From NCBI RefSeq assembly GCF_026847645.1, contig NZ_JAPSMC010000008.1, forward strand, positions 1 through 64,000: a DNA stretch of 64,000 bases, in the 5' to 3' direction. A program made the translations under genes and the position numbers. This DNA is from Anoxybacillus sp. J5B_2022 (GTDB lineage: Bacteria; Bacillota; Bacilli; Bacillales; Anoxybacillaceae). Of the stretch, positions 15,084 through 24,518 are shown one piece after another. Below the pieces are notes generated by a model. It was given only the letters and a program-made list of their open reading frames with translations, was not told the DNA's origin and made no database searches. The number at the start of each line of letters is the position of its first letter. The stretch's first letter is position 1.

Positions 15084-15789
15084 ACGCTAAATACGCCTCG
15101 CGCACTTGTTCGTTGACAAGCAAATCTTTTCCAAGCCCAGACATGACAATTTCGCCTGTCTGGATAACGTAGCCGCGATGGGCAATTTGCAACGCTTGGA
15201 ACGCGTTTTGTTCAACGAGCAAAATCGTCATCCCTTCTTCGTTCAGTTCACGAATAATTTCAAAAATTTGTTCGACAATAATCGGAGCCAATCCCATCGA
15301 CGGTTCATCGAGCATTAATAGCTTTGGTTGCATCATCAACGCCCGGCCGATGGCAAGCATTTGTTGCTCCCCGCCGCTCATCGTTCCGCCTTTTTGCTGA
15401 AGCCGCTCTTTAATTCTCGGGAAATAGTGAAAGACGCGCTCCATTCGCTCCTCAATGACCCGTTTATCTTTCACCGAAAAGGCGCCCATTTCCAAATTTT
15501 CTTTCACTGTTAAGCGCGGGAAAATCCGCCGCCCCTCTGGCACGTGCGCAATACCTGAAAGAGCGGTCACGTGCGGAGGAGTATTCGTAATATCTTGACC
15601 ATTATATAAAATTTTCCCGCTTTTCGGCTTCACTTGTCCGCTAATCGTTTTGAGCGTCGTCGATTTGCCCGCACCGTTACTGCCGATTAACGTAACGATT
15701 TCCCCTTCGTTTACTTCGAGCGAAATGCCCTTTAGCGCATGAATTCCGCCGTAAAATGTGTTAATGTCTTCTAACCGTAGCAAACTCAT
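15082..15789 (-). CDS. livF: branched-chain amino acid ABC transporter ATP-binding protein LivF
   Basis: 235 residues, the normal LivF size. Walker A GSNGAGKST (about 35-43), LSGIAHVPEGRRIFPRLTV characteristic of LivF, signature MSGGEQQMLAIGRALM, Walker B LLMLDEPSMGLAP and LLVEQNAFQAL. One of two ATPases powering uptake of Leu/Ile/Val or related amino acids. Last gene of livKHMGF, 15 bases after livG. Confidence 0.95.
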   Translation of the reverse strand: MSLLRLEDINTFYGGIHALKGISLEVNEGEIVTLIGSNGAGKSTTLKTISGQVKPKSGKILYNGQDITNTPPHVTALSGIAHVPEGRRIFPRLTVKENLEMGAFSVKDKRVIEERMERVFHYFPRIKERLQQKGGTMSGGEQQMLAIGRALMMQPKLLMLDEPSMGLAPIIVEQIFEIIRELNEEGMTILLVEQNAFQALQIAHRGYVIQTGEIVMSGLGKDLLVNEQVREAYLA

Positions 15790-15804
15790 GTACGCGGTCC
15801 CCCT

Positions 15805-16584
15805 TTACGAAGCCGTTGTGGCAGCACCTTTTCCTAAATAAGCTTCAATGACTTTCTCATTATTGCGTATTTCATCAGGTGTACCTTCTGCAATTTTTTC
15901 CCCGTGGTCCAAAACGACGATATGCTCGGAAATTTCCATGACAAGCTTCATATCATGCTCAATTAAAATAATCGTTAAATCTAATTCTTCCCTCATATTA
16001 TAAATGAGCTTCGTCAACTCGCTCGTTTCTTTCGGGTTCATTCCGGCCGCCGGTTCATCAAGCAACAGCACTTTCGGCTTTGTCGCCAGCGCCCGGGCAA
16101 TTTCTAATTTCCGTTGCGCTCCATACGGCAAATTGCGCGCTTCTTCATTAAAAAATGACTCTAATCCGACGTACTCAAGCAGGCGGTATGCTTCCCGTCT
16201 TGCTTCTTTTTCTTCTTTTCTCACGCGTGGCAAATTCAAAATGGTGCCGAACAGACCGCCATGAAGATGGTTATGCATCCCGACCATGACGTTTTCCAAA
16301 ACAGTAATCGCACCGAATAAGCGAATGTTCTGGAACGTGCGCGCAATCCCTTTTTTCGTCACTTGATGCGGCTTCAATCCGACAATTGATTCATTATTTA
16401 ATAAAATCTCGCCACTCGTCGGTTGATATACGCCGGTAACCATGTTAAAAAACGTCGTCTTTCCGGCACCGTTCGGACCGATGACTGCCGTAATCGACCC
16501 TTTTTGCACTTCCATGTCGATATTGCTATTGGCGACAAGTCCGCCGAACTGTTTCGTTAAATTTTTAACTGTCAAGATGGACAT
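15805..16584 (-). CDS. livG: branched-chain amino acid ABC transporter ATP-binding protein LivG
   Basis: About 259 residues from the ATG at 16584, which has AAGGAGGCGAC upstream; the longer Arg-rich N-terminus is not needed. Walker A GPNGAGKTT, the LivG-type GIARTFQNIRLFGAITVLEN segment, NLPYGAQRKLEIARALA signature and LLLDEPAAGMNPKE Walker B. The start overlaps the end of livM by 20 bases, so the genes are translationally coupled. Confidence 0.95.
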   Translation of the reverse strand: MSILTVKNLTKQFGGLVANSNIDMEVQKGSITAVIGPNGAGKTTFFNMVTGVYQPTSGEILLNNESIVGLKPHQVTKKGIARTFQNIRLFGAITVLENVMVGMHNHLHGGLFGTILNLPRVRKEEKEARREAYRLLEYVGLESFFNEEARNLPYGAQRKLEIARALATKPKVLLLDEPAAGMNPKETSELTKLIYNMREELDLTIILIEHDMKLVMEISEHIVVLDHGEKIAEGTPDEIRNNEKVIEAYLGKGAATTAS

Positions 16585-17857
16585 GCTGCGTCGCCTCCTT
16601 CTGTACACCGGCGTTGACTAGTTTGTCTGTATCTTTTAGCTCTTTTTCGTTAAAGACAGGGTTTTTCGCTGGCAACAACCCTTGCGGACGATAAAGGGCA
16701 AAGAGAATTAAAATAATCCCGAAAATAAACCGTTGCATTTTCGCTGGAGAAAGCGCATCTGGAACGCTAATCACGCCATTCAAGCTAAGCTGGTTCAACC
16801 AGTTGGTCAATTCCGTCAACACTTGCAAGTTCAAAATCGTCACGAGTGCTGCACCGAGAATAACCCCTGGAACACTGCCCATTCCACCTAAAATGACCAT
16901 GACGAGAATCGTGATTGATTCAAGCAATGTGAAGCTTGTCGGGTCAACGAACGTTTGCTTTGCCGCAAACACAACCCCCATCATGCCTGAGAAAGAAGCA
17001 CCGACCGCAAACGCCATGAGCTTTGTTTTCACAAGGTGAATGCCCATCGCTTGTGCCGCAATCTCGTTTTCCCGTACCGCTTTCCATGCGCGGCCGATTT
17101 TCGAAAATTCAAGACGACGCACCGCAAAAATAACCGCAATTAAAATGACTAAGACAATATAGTAAAACTGGCTTGGGTACATAAAATCGATGCCAAACAA
17201 TCTTGGCGGTTGAACGGAAGCAAGGCCCATCGCTCCGTTCGTAATATTCACCGGCTTGTCCAAGTTATTGAAAATAATGCGGATAATCTCTCCGAATCCT
17301 AGCGTTACGATCGCCAAATAGTCGCCTTTGACACGCAATACCGGTACCCCTAGCAAAATCCCGAATAAAGCAGCCACGAAACAACCGATGAAAATAAATA
17401 CCCAAAAGCTTTCTCCAGATAGCGGATAATGGCCGAACGGCATAAAATTGTTCGCCTGACCGGTCGCAAAAATCCCGTACGTGTAAGCACCAAGCGCAAA
17501 AAACGCGACAAACCCTAAGTCCAAAAGTCCGGCCATCCCGACAACAATGTTTAACCCGAGCGCCATCGCGATGTAAATGCCGACTAATGTCGCAACTTCC
17601 ATGTACGACTGATATGCTTCACCTTGACTGGCGGCAAGCGGTAATAGCACTACCATTACCAATCCACCAATGAGCCATTTCACGCGATTTGAAAACGTCG
17701 TAAAATATAAAAGCAACAGAGATGAAAGCAAAAGCAAAAACGCAACGACTGATTTTTGTGCCAAATATAAGCTAAAAAACGTAACGACAATATATAAGCC
17801 AACGATGAGAGCCTGAAGGCGTTTGTTTTGTTGGATCGTATGGAGCCAATTTTTCAT
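16565..17857 (-). CDS. livM: branched-chain amino acid ABC transporter permease LivM
   Basis: About 430 residues; the ATG at 17857 is preferred over the in-frame GTG directly after the livH stop. About ten membrane helices with a longer N-terminal extension (first ~80 residues hydrophobic). Core family motifs are GLNIVVGMAGLLDLGFVAFFALGAY (split here: MAGLLDLGFVAFFALGAYTY, about 110-135), VTLGFGEIIRIIFNN and ILGGMGSVPGVILGAAL. The C-terminal FALYRPQGLLP is the usual end of the permease core. Pairs with LivH. Confidence 0.94.
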   Translation of the reverse strand: MKNWLHTIQQNKRLQALIVGLYIVVTFFSLYLAQKSVVAFLLLLSSLLLLYFTTFSNRVKWLIGGLVMVVLLPLAASQGEAYQSYMEVATLVGIYIAMALGLNIVVGMAGLLDLGFVAFFALGAYTYGIFATGQANNFMPFGHYPLSGESFWVFIFIGCFVAALFGILLGVPVLRVKGDYLAIVTLGFGEIIRIIFNNLDKPVNITNGAMGLASVQPPRLFGIDFMYPSQFYYIVLVILIAVIFAVRRLEFSKIGRAWKAVRENEIAAQAMGIHLVKTKLMAFAVGASFSGMMGVVFAAKQTFVDPTSFTLLESITILVMVILGGMGSVPGVILGAALVTILNLQVLTELTNWLNQLSLNGVISVPDALSPAKMQRFIFGIILILFALYRPQGLLPAKNPVFNEKELKDTDKLVNAGVQKEATQHVHLDS

Positions 17858-17866
17858 CTCGATCAC

Positions 17867-18853
17867 CTACACTTTCTCTACTGACACTTTTCCGAATAAA
17901 CCTTCTGGCTTGAAAATTAATACGATAATTAAAATGGCAAATGCGAACACGTCTTTATACTCTGCACCGAGTATGCCGTGCGAAACGACTGGCAAGTTCG
18001 CCGCTGCAAACATTTCGAGAACGCCAAGCAAAATGCCGCCAAACATCGCTCCACGAATGTTGCCGATTCCGCCTAAAACGGCAGCGGTGAATGCTTTTAA
18101 CCCTAAAATAAACCCGATATACGGATCGATCGTTCCGTATTGAATCGCAAATAATACACCTGTTGCTCCCCCTAATGCGGAACCGATAAAAAATGTAAGA
18201 GCGATGACTTTATTCACGTTTACCGACATTAACGCCGCTGTTTCCCGGTCTTGTGCCACAGCGCGCATCGCCATCCCCCATTTTGTCCGGTTGACAAAAA
18301 AGTCAAGCGTCACCATCATGATCACCGCAACAATTAACACGATAAAAAACGAGGATTTAACCGATGCATCGTTAAATATCGACGAAATAGAGGAAGCTTT
18401 AATTCCAATTTGCCCGCTAAACAAACTTGGTCCCGTTAAAATGTAGTTGCCGTTTTTTAATTCCGCGATAAAACGAACGATATCTTGAAGCAAAAACGAA
18501 ACGCCGATCGCCGTAATTAAGGTGATTAACTTCGGTGCATTGCGCAACGGACGATATGCTACTCGTTCGATTCCCATTCCAAGCAAACCGGTAACTACCG
18601 ACGTAACCACAAGCACTAAAATAAGCGCTACGATCGCTGGCATGGACGCCAACCAACCGAATCCCGCAAACGTCAATAAAATCGCCGTTCCTACAAATGC
18701 CCCCGTCATAAAAATTTCCCCGTGAGCAAAGTTAATAAGTTCCAAAATCCCGTAAACCATCGTATATCCTAATGCGACAATCGCATAAACAGCTCCCAGC
18801 GTCAACCCGTCAATTAATACTTGCGGCAATGTATGCAGCACTTCATTGATCAT
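17867..18853 (-). CDS. livH: branched-chain amino acid ABC transporter permease LivH
   Basis: 328 residues with about eight helices. LivH signatures: QVLIDGLTLGAVYAIVALGY at the start, GILELINFAHGEIFMTGAFV, RAVAQDRETAALMSVNVNK coupling region and AVLGGIGNIRGAMFGGILLG. Forms the channel with LivM. The ATG has a GGCGGGTG site upstream. A large hairpin separates it from livK. Confidence 0.95.
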   Translation of the reverse strand: MINEVLHTLPQVLIDGLTLGAVYAIVALGYTMVYGILELINFAHGEIFMTGAFVGTAILLTFAGFGWLASMPAIVALILVLVVTSVVTGLLGMGIERVAYRPLRNAPKLITLITAIGVSFLLQDIVRFIAELKNGNYILTGPSLFSGQIGIKASSISSIFNDASVKSSFFIVLIVAVIMMVTLDFFVNRTKWGMAMRAVAQDRETAALMSVNVNKVIALTFFIGSALGGATGVLFAIQYGTIDPYIGFILGLKAFTAAVLGGIGNIRGAMFGGILLGVLEMFAAANLPVVSHGILGAEYKDVFAFAILIIVLIFKPEGLFGKVSVEKV

Positions 18854-18956
18854 TCTTGTTCACCCGCCTGTTTTGCTACTTTTGCAGAAAAATCGCCCAG
18901 CTTTGCATATAACAAAATTCTTTGTTTGCCACCAACAAGCCGGGCGCGAAACGATG

Positions 18957-19000
18957 CCGGAAAGAAAAGGGTACGGCAAACTGTCATACCCTTTTTCCGG
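18957..19000 (-). terminator. intercistronic hairpin between livK and livH
   Basis: CCGGAAA (18957-18963) and AAGGGTA (18967-18973) pair with TACCCTT (18987-18993) and TTTCCGG (18994-19000), giving a 14-bp stem with a three-base bulge and 13-base loop. There is no clear T tract, so it is more likely an mRNA 3'-end stabiliser or partial terminator behind the abundant binding-protein message. Confidence 0.65.
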
Positions 19001-19008
19001 TTATCCGT

Positions 19009-20223
19009 TTATTGTTTGCTCACTTCGTCCTCTAACTTAGCCGGATATTTTGCTTCGTCAAATTTGTAGATGTAAATTTTTGCGTATTTGTTATCGCCTT
19101 TTTCGTCAAAGCTTACTTTCGTGACAACTCCTTGATAATCTTGCACTTTGCGCACTTCTTCCGCTACTTGTTGACGCGTTGGAAGCTTGTTGCCATTTGC
19201 CTTAATCGCATTTTCAAGACCTTTTAGCAATACGCCCATCGCATCATAACCATACGCTGAATAAGACTCGATATCTTTACCAAATTTTTGCTTATATTTT
19301 TCCGCAAATTGTTTTCCTGCATCCGTTACCGTTGTTAAACCAGCCGCTGAAGTCATGTACGTATTTTTCACCGCATCGCCAGCGATTTGGACAAGCGTCG
19401 AAGAGTCTAAACCGTCGCCGCCCATGATCGGCACATTAATGCCTTTATCGCGAGCTTGTTTAATTAATAGACCACCTTCTGTATAAAGACCACCGAAGTA
19501 AATAAGATCCGGTTTTTTCGCTAATACTTGGTTCAAGACGCCGTTGAAGTCTTTTTCACCGACGGTAATTCCTTCAAACCCAAGAATTTGCGCGCCAAGT
19601 TCTTCCGCACCTTTTTTGAACGCTTCCGCTAAGCCAGTACCGTAAGCTGTTTTGTCTTGAATGATAAAAATTTTCTTCGCGCCAAGTTTTTCGACAGCGA
19701 ATTTCGCTCCTGCAGGTCCTTGGAAATCGTCACGGGCACAAATACGGTTGACAGTTTTTAACCCGCGGTCTGTTACGTCTGTAGCTGTGTTTGATGGAGA
19801 GACCATTGGAATGCTGTACTTTTCATAAATTTCTGACGATGGAATCGCTACGCCGGAGTTCAAGTGACCAACAACACCAAAAATTTGTTTATCAGCGCCA
19901 ATTAACTGCGCGTTCGCTACCCCTTTTTTCGGGTCGCCTTGGTCATCGTACGGAACAAGCTCTAATTTAAAGCCAAGCTTTTCAAAATTTGCTTGTTGTT
20001 CTTCAAGCGCCAATTGCGCTCCGAGCTTAATCGATTCGCCCAACGTCGCACTTCCACCGGAAAGCGGAGTTTGTGTCGCGATTTTAATGACATTGCTGCC
20101 ACCGCCACCGCCGTTGCCCCCGTTGTTCGCCGTTTCGTTTTTCTGACCGCCTGAGCACCCGGCTAAAATACCGACTGCTAGTGTCGTTGTTGCGAGAATG
20201 GAAAGAGTTTTCTTTAAAACCAT
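19009..20223 (-). CDS. livK: branched-chain amino acid ABC transporter substrate-binding lipoprotein
   Basis: 404 residues. Lipoprotein signal ending ILAGC (Cys 23), then a low-complexity Asn/Gly linker (residues about 28-43), then a type I periplasmic-binding fold: IKIATQTPLSGGSATLGES, VVGHLNSGVAIPSSEIYEKY (serine region that contacts the ligand alpha-carboxylate), and SAYGYDAMGVLL near the end. Typical LivJ/LivK family. Ligand specificity within branched-chain or other amino acids cannot be read. First gene of the operon. Confidence 0.93.
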   Translation of the reverse strand: MVLKKTLSILATTTLAVGILAGCSGGQKNETANNGGNGGGGGSNVIKIATQTPLSGGSATLGESIKLGAQLALEEQQANFEKLGFKLELVPYDDQGDPKKGVANAQLIGADKQIFGVVGHLNSGVAIPSSEIYEKYSIPMVSPSNTATDVTDRGLKTVNRICARDDFQGPAGAKFAVEKLGAKKIFIIQDKTAYGTGLAEAFKKGAEELGAQILGFEGITVGEKDFNGVLNQVLAKKPDLIYFGGLYTEGGLLIKQARDKGINVPIMGGDGLDSSTLVQIAGDAVKNTYMTSAAGLTTVTDAGKQFAEKYKQKFGKDIESYSAYGYDAMGVLLKGLENAIKANGNKLPTRQQVAEEVRKVQDYQGVVTKVSFDEKGDNKYAKIYIYKFDEAKYPAKLEDEVSKQ

Positions 20224-20270
20224 TCAGATCCCCCTTTTTCACTTTTGAAAATTTTTTTTATTTTAAGAAA

Positions 20271-20299
20271 AATATAATATGAATTGTCCAAATAGACAA
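20271..20299 (-). promoter_or_regulatory. putative livK promoter
   Basis: Minus strand TTGTCT (20299-20294), 17-bp spacer, TATATT (20276-20271), about 50 bp upstream of the livK start. Confidence 0.45.
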
Positions 20300-20470
20300 G
20301 CATTATTTTTTTACTGGAAAAAAACTTTTTTCCGTAAAATCCGCTTTACAACGTGCGAACTATTCATTTGTAAAGCTTCTTCACCAAAATATTTCGTCCT
20401 TCTAAATATTATCCTTACAAAAGTTACTAAATATTTTCCTATTGCAATTTCGCGCTGTTTTTTAAAAAAA

Positions 20471-20486
20471 CGTGATAATCATCACA
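20471..20486. promoter_or_regulatory. FNR-like operator upstream of pflB
   Basis: CGTGATAATCATCACA is a near-perfect match to the Bacillus FNR/CRP box TGTGA-N6-TCACA (one mismatch in the first base). It is 136 bp upstream of the pflB start. FNR is the oxygen-sensing activator of anaerobic genes, which fits pyruvate formate-lyase. Confidence 0.6.
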
Positions 20487-20621
20487 CTTGCTCAAAATTT
20501 CACAAATCATTCAAGAATGACTGCTTCCGCTTCTCCGTAAATGTAGTATGCTATAACTAGAAACTGTTATATATGTTTTTATGAATCTGTTATAGTATTA
20601 AAATAATGGGAGGGGACTGCT

Positions 20622-22880
20622 ATGGAACAAACCGTTCTAACCAAAACTCCATTGGATCCGTGGCGAAATTTCAAAGGCTCCAAATGGAAAAAAGAAATTA
20701 ACGTTCGCGATTTTATTTTAAACAACGTCACTGTATATTATGGGGACGAATCGTTTTTAGAAGGTCCAACCGAAGCGACGAAACAATTATGGGAACAAGT
20801 GATGGAATTATCGAAACTTGAACGCGAAAAAGGCGGCGTTCTCGATATGGATACCGAGATCGTTTCGACGATTACTTCCCATCAACCTGGCTATTTAAAC
20901 AAAGAGCTAGAAAAAGTCGTCGGCTTCCAAACCGATAAACCGTTTAAACGTTCCCTTATGCCGTTCGGTGGCATTCGCATGGCGGAACAATCGTGCGAAG
21001 CGTACGGTTATCAAGTAAGCGACGAAGTGAAAAAAATTTTTACTGAATACCGCAAAACACATAACCAAGGCGTATTTGACGCTTACACAGATGAAATGAA
21101 AGCGGCGCGCAAAGCAGGGATCATTACCGGTCTTCCTGACGCATACGGACGCGGCCGCATCATCGGCGACTATCGCCGCGTTGCATTATACGGCGTTGAC
21201 CGCTTAATTGAAGAGAAGAAAAAAGACTTGCGCAACACAGGTGCACGTACGATGAGCGAAGATATTATTCGCCTTCGCGAAGAACTATCTGAACAAATTC
21301 GTGCGCTTCAAGAATTAAAACAAATGGCTCTAAGCTACGGCTACGACATTTCTGAACCGGCACGCAACGCTCGCGAAGCATTTCAATGGCTATATTTTGC
21401 GTATCTTGCAGCGATTAAAGAACAAAACGGTGCGGCAATGAGTTTAGGACGCGTATCCACGTTCTTAGATATTTACATCGAACGCGATTTGCAAGAAGGC
21501 GTATTAACAGAAAAAGAAGCGCAAGAACTCGTCGACCATTTCGTCATGAAATTGCGCCTTGTCAAATTCGCAAGAACACCGGAATATAACGAACTATTCA
21601 GCGGCGACCCGACATGGGTAACGGAATCGATCGGCGGCGTAGCGATTGACGGACGACCGCTCGTGACGAAAAACTCGTTCCGTTTCCTTCATACGCTCGA
21701 TAACTTAGGTCCTTCGCCAGAGCCGAACTTAACAGTGCTTTGGTCGAAACAGTTGCCGGAGAGCTTCAAAGAATATTGCGCAAAAATGTCGATTAAAACA
21801 AGCTCGATCCAATACGAAAACGACGATTTAATGCGCGTGGAATTCGGCGACGATTACGGTATTGCGTGCTGCGTATCGGCGATGCGCATCGGCAAACAAA
21901 TGCAGTTTTTCGGCGCGCGGGCAAACCTTGCCAAAGCGTTACTATACGCGATTAACGGCGGCGTCGACGAAAAATTAAAAATCCAAGTTGGTCCGGAATT
22001 TGCGCCAGTTACTTCGGAATACTTAGACTATGAAGAAGTGATGCGCAAATACGACCAAGTGTTAGAATGGCTCGCTGAGCTTTACATTAATACACTCAAC
22101 ATTATTCATTACATGCACGATAAATATTGCTATGAGCGGATTGAAATGGCGCTTCACGATACGCACATTTTACGCACGATGGCAACAGGCATCGCTGGTT
22201 TATCTGTTGTTGCCGACTCGTTAAGTGCGATTAAATACGCGAAAGTGAAGACGATTCGCGATGAAAACGGTCTTGCGGTCGATTTTGAAATCGAAGGCGA
22301 CTTCCCTAAATATGGAAACAATGACGATCGCGTCGATTCGATCGCTGTCGACATTGTCGAACGGTTTATGACAAAATTGAAAAAGCATAAAACATATCGC
22401 GATTCCAAACATACAACATCGATTTTAACAATTACGTCGAACGTCGTATACGGGAAGAAAACAGGGAATACGCCAGATGGCCGCCGCGCAGGCGAACCGT
22501 TTGCACCAGGGGCTAACCCATTGCACGGCCGCGATACGAAAGGGGCGTTAGCTTCGTTAAGCTCTGTCGCGAAATTGCCTTATGAACATGCGCTAGACGG
22601 TATCTCGAACACGTTCTCGATCGTGCCAAAAGCGTTAGGAAAAGACGAACAAACTCGTGTCCGCAACCTTGTCGCGATTTTAGACGGCTATGCGGAAAAA
22701 GGCGGGCACCATCTCAACATTAACGTCTTTAACCGTGAAACGTTGTTAGATGCAATGGAACATCCGGAAAAATATCCGCAATTAACGATTCGTGTTTCCG
22801 GATATGCGGTTAACTTCATTAAATTGACACGCGAACAACAAATTGATGTCATTAACCGCACGTTCCACGAAAGCATGTAA
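20622..22880 (+). CDS. pflB: formate acetyltransferase (pyruvate formate-lyase)
   Basis: 752 residues, full length. Converts pyruvate and CoA to acetyl-CoA and formate by glycyl-radical chemistry during anaerobic growth. Both catalytic centres are visible: the adjacent cysteines in [20 protein letters not shown] and the glycyl-radical motif RVSGYAVNF, with Gly about 727. GAGGGGACTGCT precedes the ATG, and a TATAGT -10-like hexamer lies upstream. Followed by its activating enzyme gene after a hairpin. Confidence 0.98.
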   Translation: MEQTVLTKTPLDPWRNFKGSKWKKEINVRDFILNNVTVYYGDESFLEGPTEATKQLWEQVMELSKLEREKGGVLDMDTEIVSTITSHQPGYLNKELEKVVGFQTDKPFKRSLMPFGGIRMAEQSCEAYGYQVSDEVKKIFTEYRKTHNQGVFDAYTDEMKAARKAGIITGLPDAYGRGRIIGDYRRVALYGVDRLIEEKKKDLRNTGARTMSEDIIRLREELSEQIRALQELKQMALSYGYDISEPARNAREAFQWLYFAYLAAIKEQNGAAMSLGRVSTFLDIYIERDLQEGVLTEKEAQELVDHFVMKLRLVKFARTPEYNELFSGDPTWVTESIGGVAIDGRPLVTKNSFRFLHTLDNLGPSPEPNLTVLWSKQLPESFKEYCAKMSIKTSSIQYENDDLMRVEFGDDYGIACCVSAMRIGKQMQFFGARANLAKALLYAINGGVDEKLKIQVGPEFAPVTSEYLDYEEVMRKYDQVLEWLAELYINTLNIIHYMHDKYCYERIEMALHDTHILRTMATGIAGLSVVADSLSAIKYAKVKTIRDENGLAVDFEIEGDFPKYGNNDDRVDSIAVDIVERFMTKLKKHKTYRDSKHTTSILTITSNVVYGKKTGNTPDGRRAGEPFAPGANPLHGRDTKGALASLSSVAKLPYEHALDGISNTFSIVPKALGKDEQTRVRNLVAILDGYAEKGGHHLNINVFNRETLLDAMEHPEKYPQLTIRVSGYAVNFIKLTREQQIDVINRTFHESM

Positions 22881-22886
22881 TAAACT

Positions 22887-22925
22887 CCCCCTCACGCCCC
22901 GCTATTCGTGAGGGGGCATTTCTAT
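22887..22925 (+). terminator. intercistronic terminator between pflB and pflA
   Basis: Perfect 10-bp GC-rich stem CCCCCTCACG (22887-22896) / CGTGAGGGGG (22907-22916), followed by CATTTCTATT. Probably partial, lowering pflA expression relative to pflB. Confidence 0.75.
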
Positions 22926-22943
22926 TCGGAAGGGGAATTTTCC

Positions 22944-23684
22944 ATGAAAGGATTTATTCATTCGATTGAATCATGTGGTACCGTTGACGGCCCTGGCCTT
23001 CGCTACGTCGTCTTTATGCAAGGCTGTTTATTACGGTGCCAATATTGCCATAACGCCGATACGTGGGAAATTGGCAAAGGAAAAGAAATGACGGTCGAGG
23101 AAATTATCGCTGACTTACAGACGTATCTCCCATTTATTACTGCCTCCGGTGGCGGAATTACCGTCAGCGGCGGCGAACCACTTTTACAGATCGATTTTTT
23201 AATCGAACTATTTAAAGAATGCAAAAAGCTTGGCATTCATACGGCGATTGATTCGTCTGGCGGCTGCTACACAACGGAAGAGACGTTTCAGCGAAAATTA
23301 GATGAGTTGCTTCAATATACGGATTTAATTTTGCTCGATTTAAAACATATCGACGAAAAAAAACATCGCAAACTGACCGGCAAAACAAACACCCATATTT
23401 TACAGTTTGCCAAGCTCTTATCAGAAAAACGAATACCGGTTTGGATTCGCCACGTGCTCGTTCCGACAATCACCGACGATCCAGACGATTTGCGCCGGCT
23501 TGCGGCATTCATTCGGACACTGAAAAACGTCGAAAAAATCGAAGTGCTTCCATACCATAAATTAGGAGTATATAAATGGAAAGAACTCGGGCTTGCTTAT
23601 CCGCTCGAAGGCATTGAACCGCCTTCTGAAGAAAGCGTCCAAACGGCATACAACATTTTGCACGAAACTGCCCCTCTTACATAA
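22944..23684 (+). CDS. pflA: pyruvate formate-lyase activating enzyme (radical SAM)
   Basis: About 246 residues from the ATG at 22944, which has GGAAGGGGAA upstream. The radical-SAM [4Fe-4S] motif [10 protein letters not shown] (Cys-x3-Cys-x2-Cys, about residues 30-37) is intact, as are [14 protein letters not shown] for SAM binding and [11 protein letters not shown]. It abstracts hydrogen from the PflB glycine to make the active radical. The stop codon lies in the terminator stem. Confidence 0.96.
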   Translation: MKGFIHSIESCGTVDGPGLRYVVFMQGCLLRCQYCHNADTWEIGKGKEMTVEEIIADLQTYLPFITASGGGITVSGGEPLLQIDFLIELFKECKKLGIHTAIDSSGGCYTTEETFQRKLDELLQYTDLILLDLKHIDEKKHRKLTGKTNTHILQFAKLLSEKRIPVWIRHVLVPTITDDPDDLRRLAAFIRTLKNVEKIEVLPYHKLGVYKWKELGLAYPLEGIEPPSEESVQTAYNILHETAPLT

Positions 23685-23704
23685 GAGGGGTAGTTCGTTT
23701 TTTC
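23667..23704 (+). terminator. terminator of pflBA overlapping the pflA stop
   Basis: Stem AACTgCCCCTCTTA / TAAGAGGGGtAGTT with a CA loop, followed by CGTTTTTTTC. It overlaps the 3' ends of convergent pflA and pgmB and can work for both strands. Confidence 0.85.
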
Positions 23705-24384
23705 AAAAACATGCGCTTCAATTGTTCCCACGTGACTTGCTCTGTTCGTTCGACAAGCCAATCTGGCGAAAGCGGGGCTAAATGTTTCCCAATCCCGACC
23801 GAAAACATGCCCGCTTGCTTAATCGCTTGAATGCCTGCCTCTCCATCTTCAATAGCAATACAATCACGTGGGTCGACACCTAGCTCGTTCGCTGCGGTTA
23901 AAAAAATCTCCGGATTTGGCTTCAGCTGTGTAATCGTTTTGACGTCGACAATGACATCGAAAAATGAACGCACACCGAGCCGCTCTACGACGGTGAATGC
24001 ATTGGAACTCGATGACGCCAATGCGACCGGCACACCGTCGTTACGAATATGCTGCAAAAGCGAGTACATCCCCGGCAATATATTGTGCGGCGTTAGCTGC
24101 TCGATCAACTCCCGATAATACATCCCACGCCGCTCCCCAAGCTTCACCTTTTCCTCTTTCGTCCATTCCCCCGCTTTTTCTCCAAGCAGCGCTTCAACCA
24201 TCGCCTGTCGGCTCATCCCTTGAAGCTGCTGGTTGAGCCTGCGATCAAACGGAACACCAATTTCATCCGCAATACGCTTTGTCGCAATATAATATAACTC
24301 CACCGTATCGGCAATCACGCCATCTAAATCAAAAATAACTGCTTGAATCATTGCATCACTGTTACTTCCCAACGAAGATAGCAT
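23677..24384 (-). CDS. pgmB: beta-phosphoglucomutase, HAD superfamily
   Basis: About 235 residues from the ATG at 24384 (AGGAGGAATAGG upstream); an internal ATG at AMIQAVIFD lacks a good site. HAD motifs: nucleophile [10 protein letters not shown], with Asp acting as phosphoryl acceptor and the second Asp as acid/base, [10 protein letters not shown], the lysine in [10 protein letters not shown] and [11 protein letters not shown]. The DGVIADT and LQGMSRQ cap residues point to beta-phosphoglucomutase, which interconverts beta-glucose 1- and 6-phosphate. No maltose or trehalose phosphorylase gene is adjacent, so the source of substrate is not evident. Convergent with pflA by eight bases. Confidence 0.82.
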   Translation of the reverse strand: MLSSLGSNSDAMIQAVIFDLDGVIADTVELYYIATKRIADEIGVPFDRRLNQQLQGMSRQAMVEALLGEKAGEWTKEEKVKLGERRGMYYRELIEQLTPHNILPGMYSLLQHIRNDGVPVALASSSSNAFTVVERLGVRSFFDVIVDVKTITQLKPNPEIFLTAANELGVDPRDCIAIEDGEAGIQAIKQAGMFSVGIGKHLAPLSPDWLVERTEQVTWEQLKRMFLKKRTTPLM

Positions 24385-24465
24385 TCCTATTCCTCCTACT
24401 GTAAACAACGATCTCATTCCAACGATAAGCAAGTAAAGAAAGAAGAGCAATGTTATTTTTCAATA

Positions 24466-24492
24466 AGAAAAGCTGAGGCAATTGCCTCAGCT
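24466..24492 (-). terminator. terminator of adhE
   Basis: Perfect 22-base palindrome at 24471-24492 (AGCTGAGGCA facing TGCCTCAGCT), followed on the minus strand by TTTCTTATTG. It lies 27 bases after the adhE stop. Confidence 0.85.
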
Positions 24493-24518
24493 CCAGAGGG
24501 GAGGTTAGGGATCTATGA

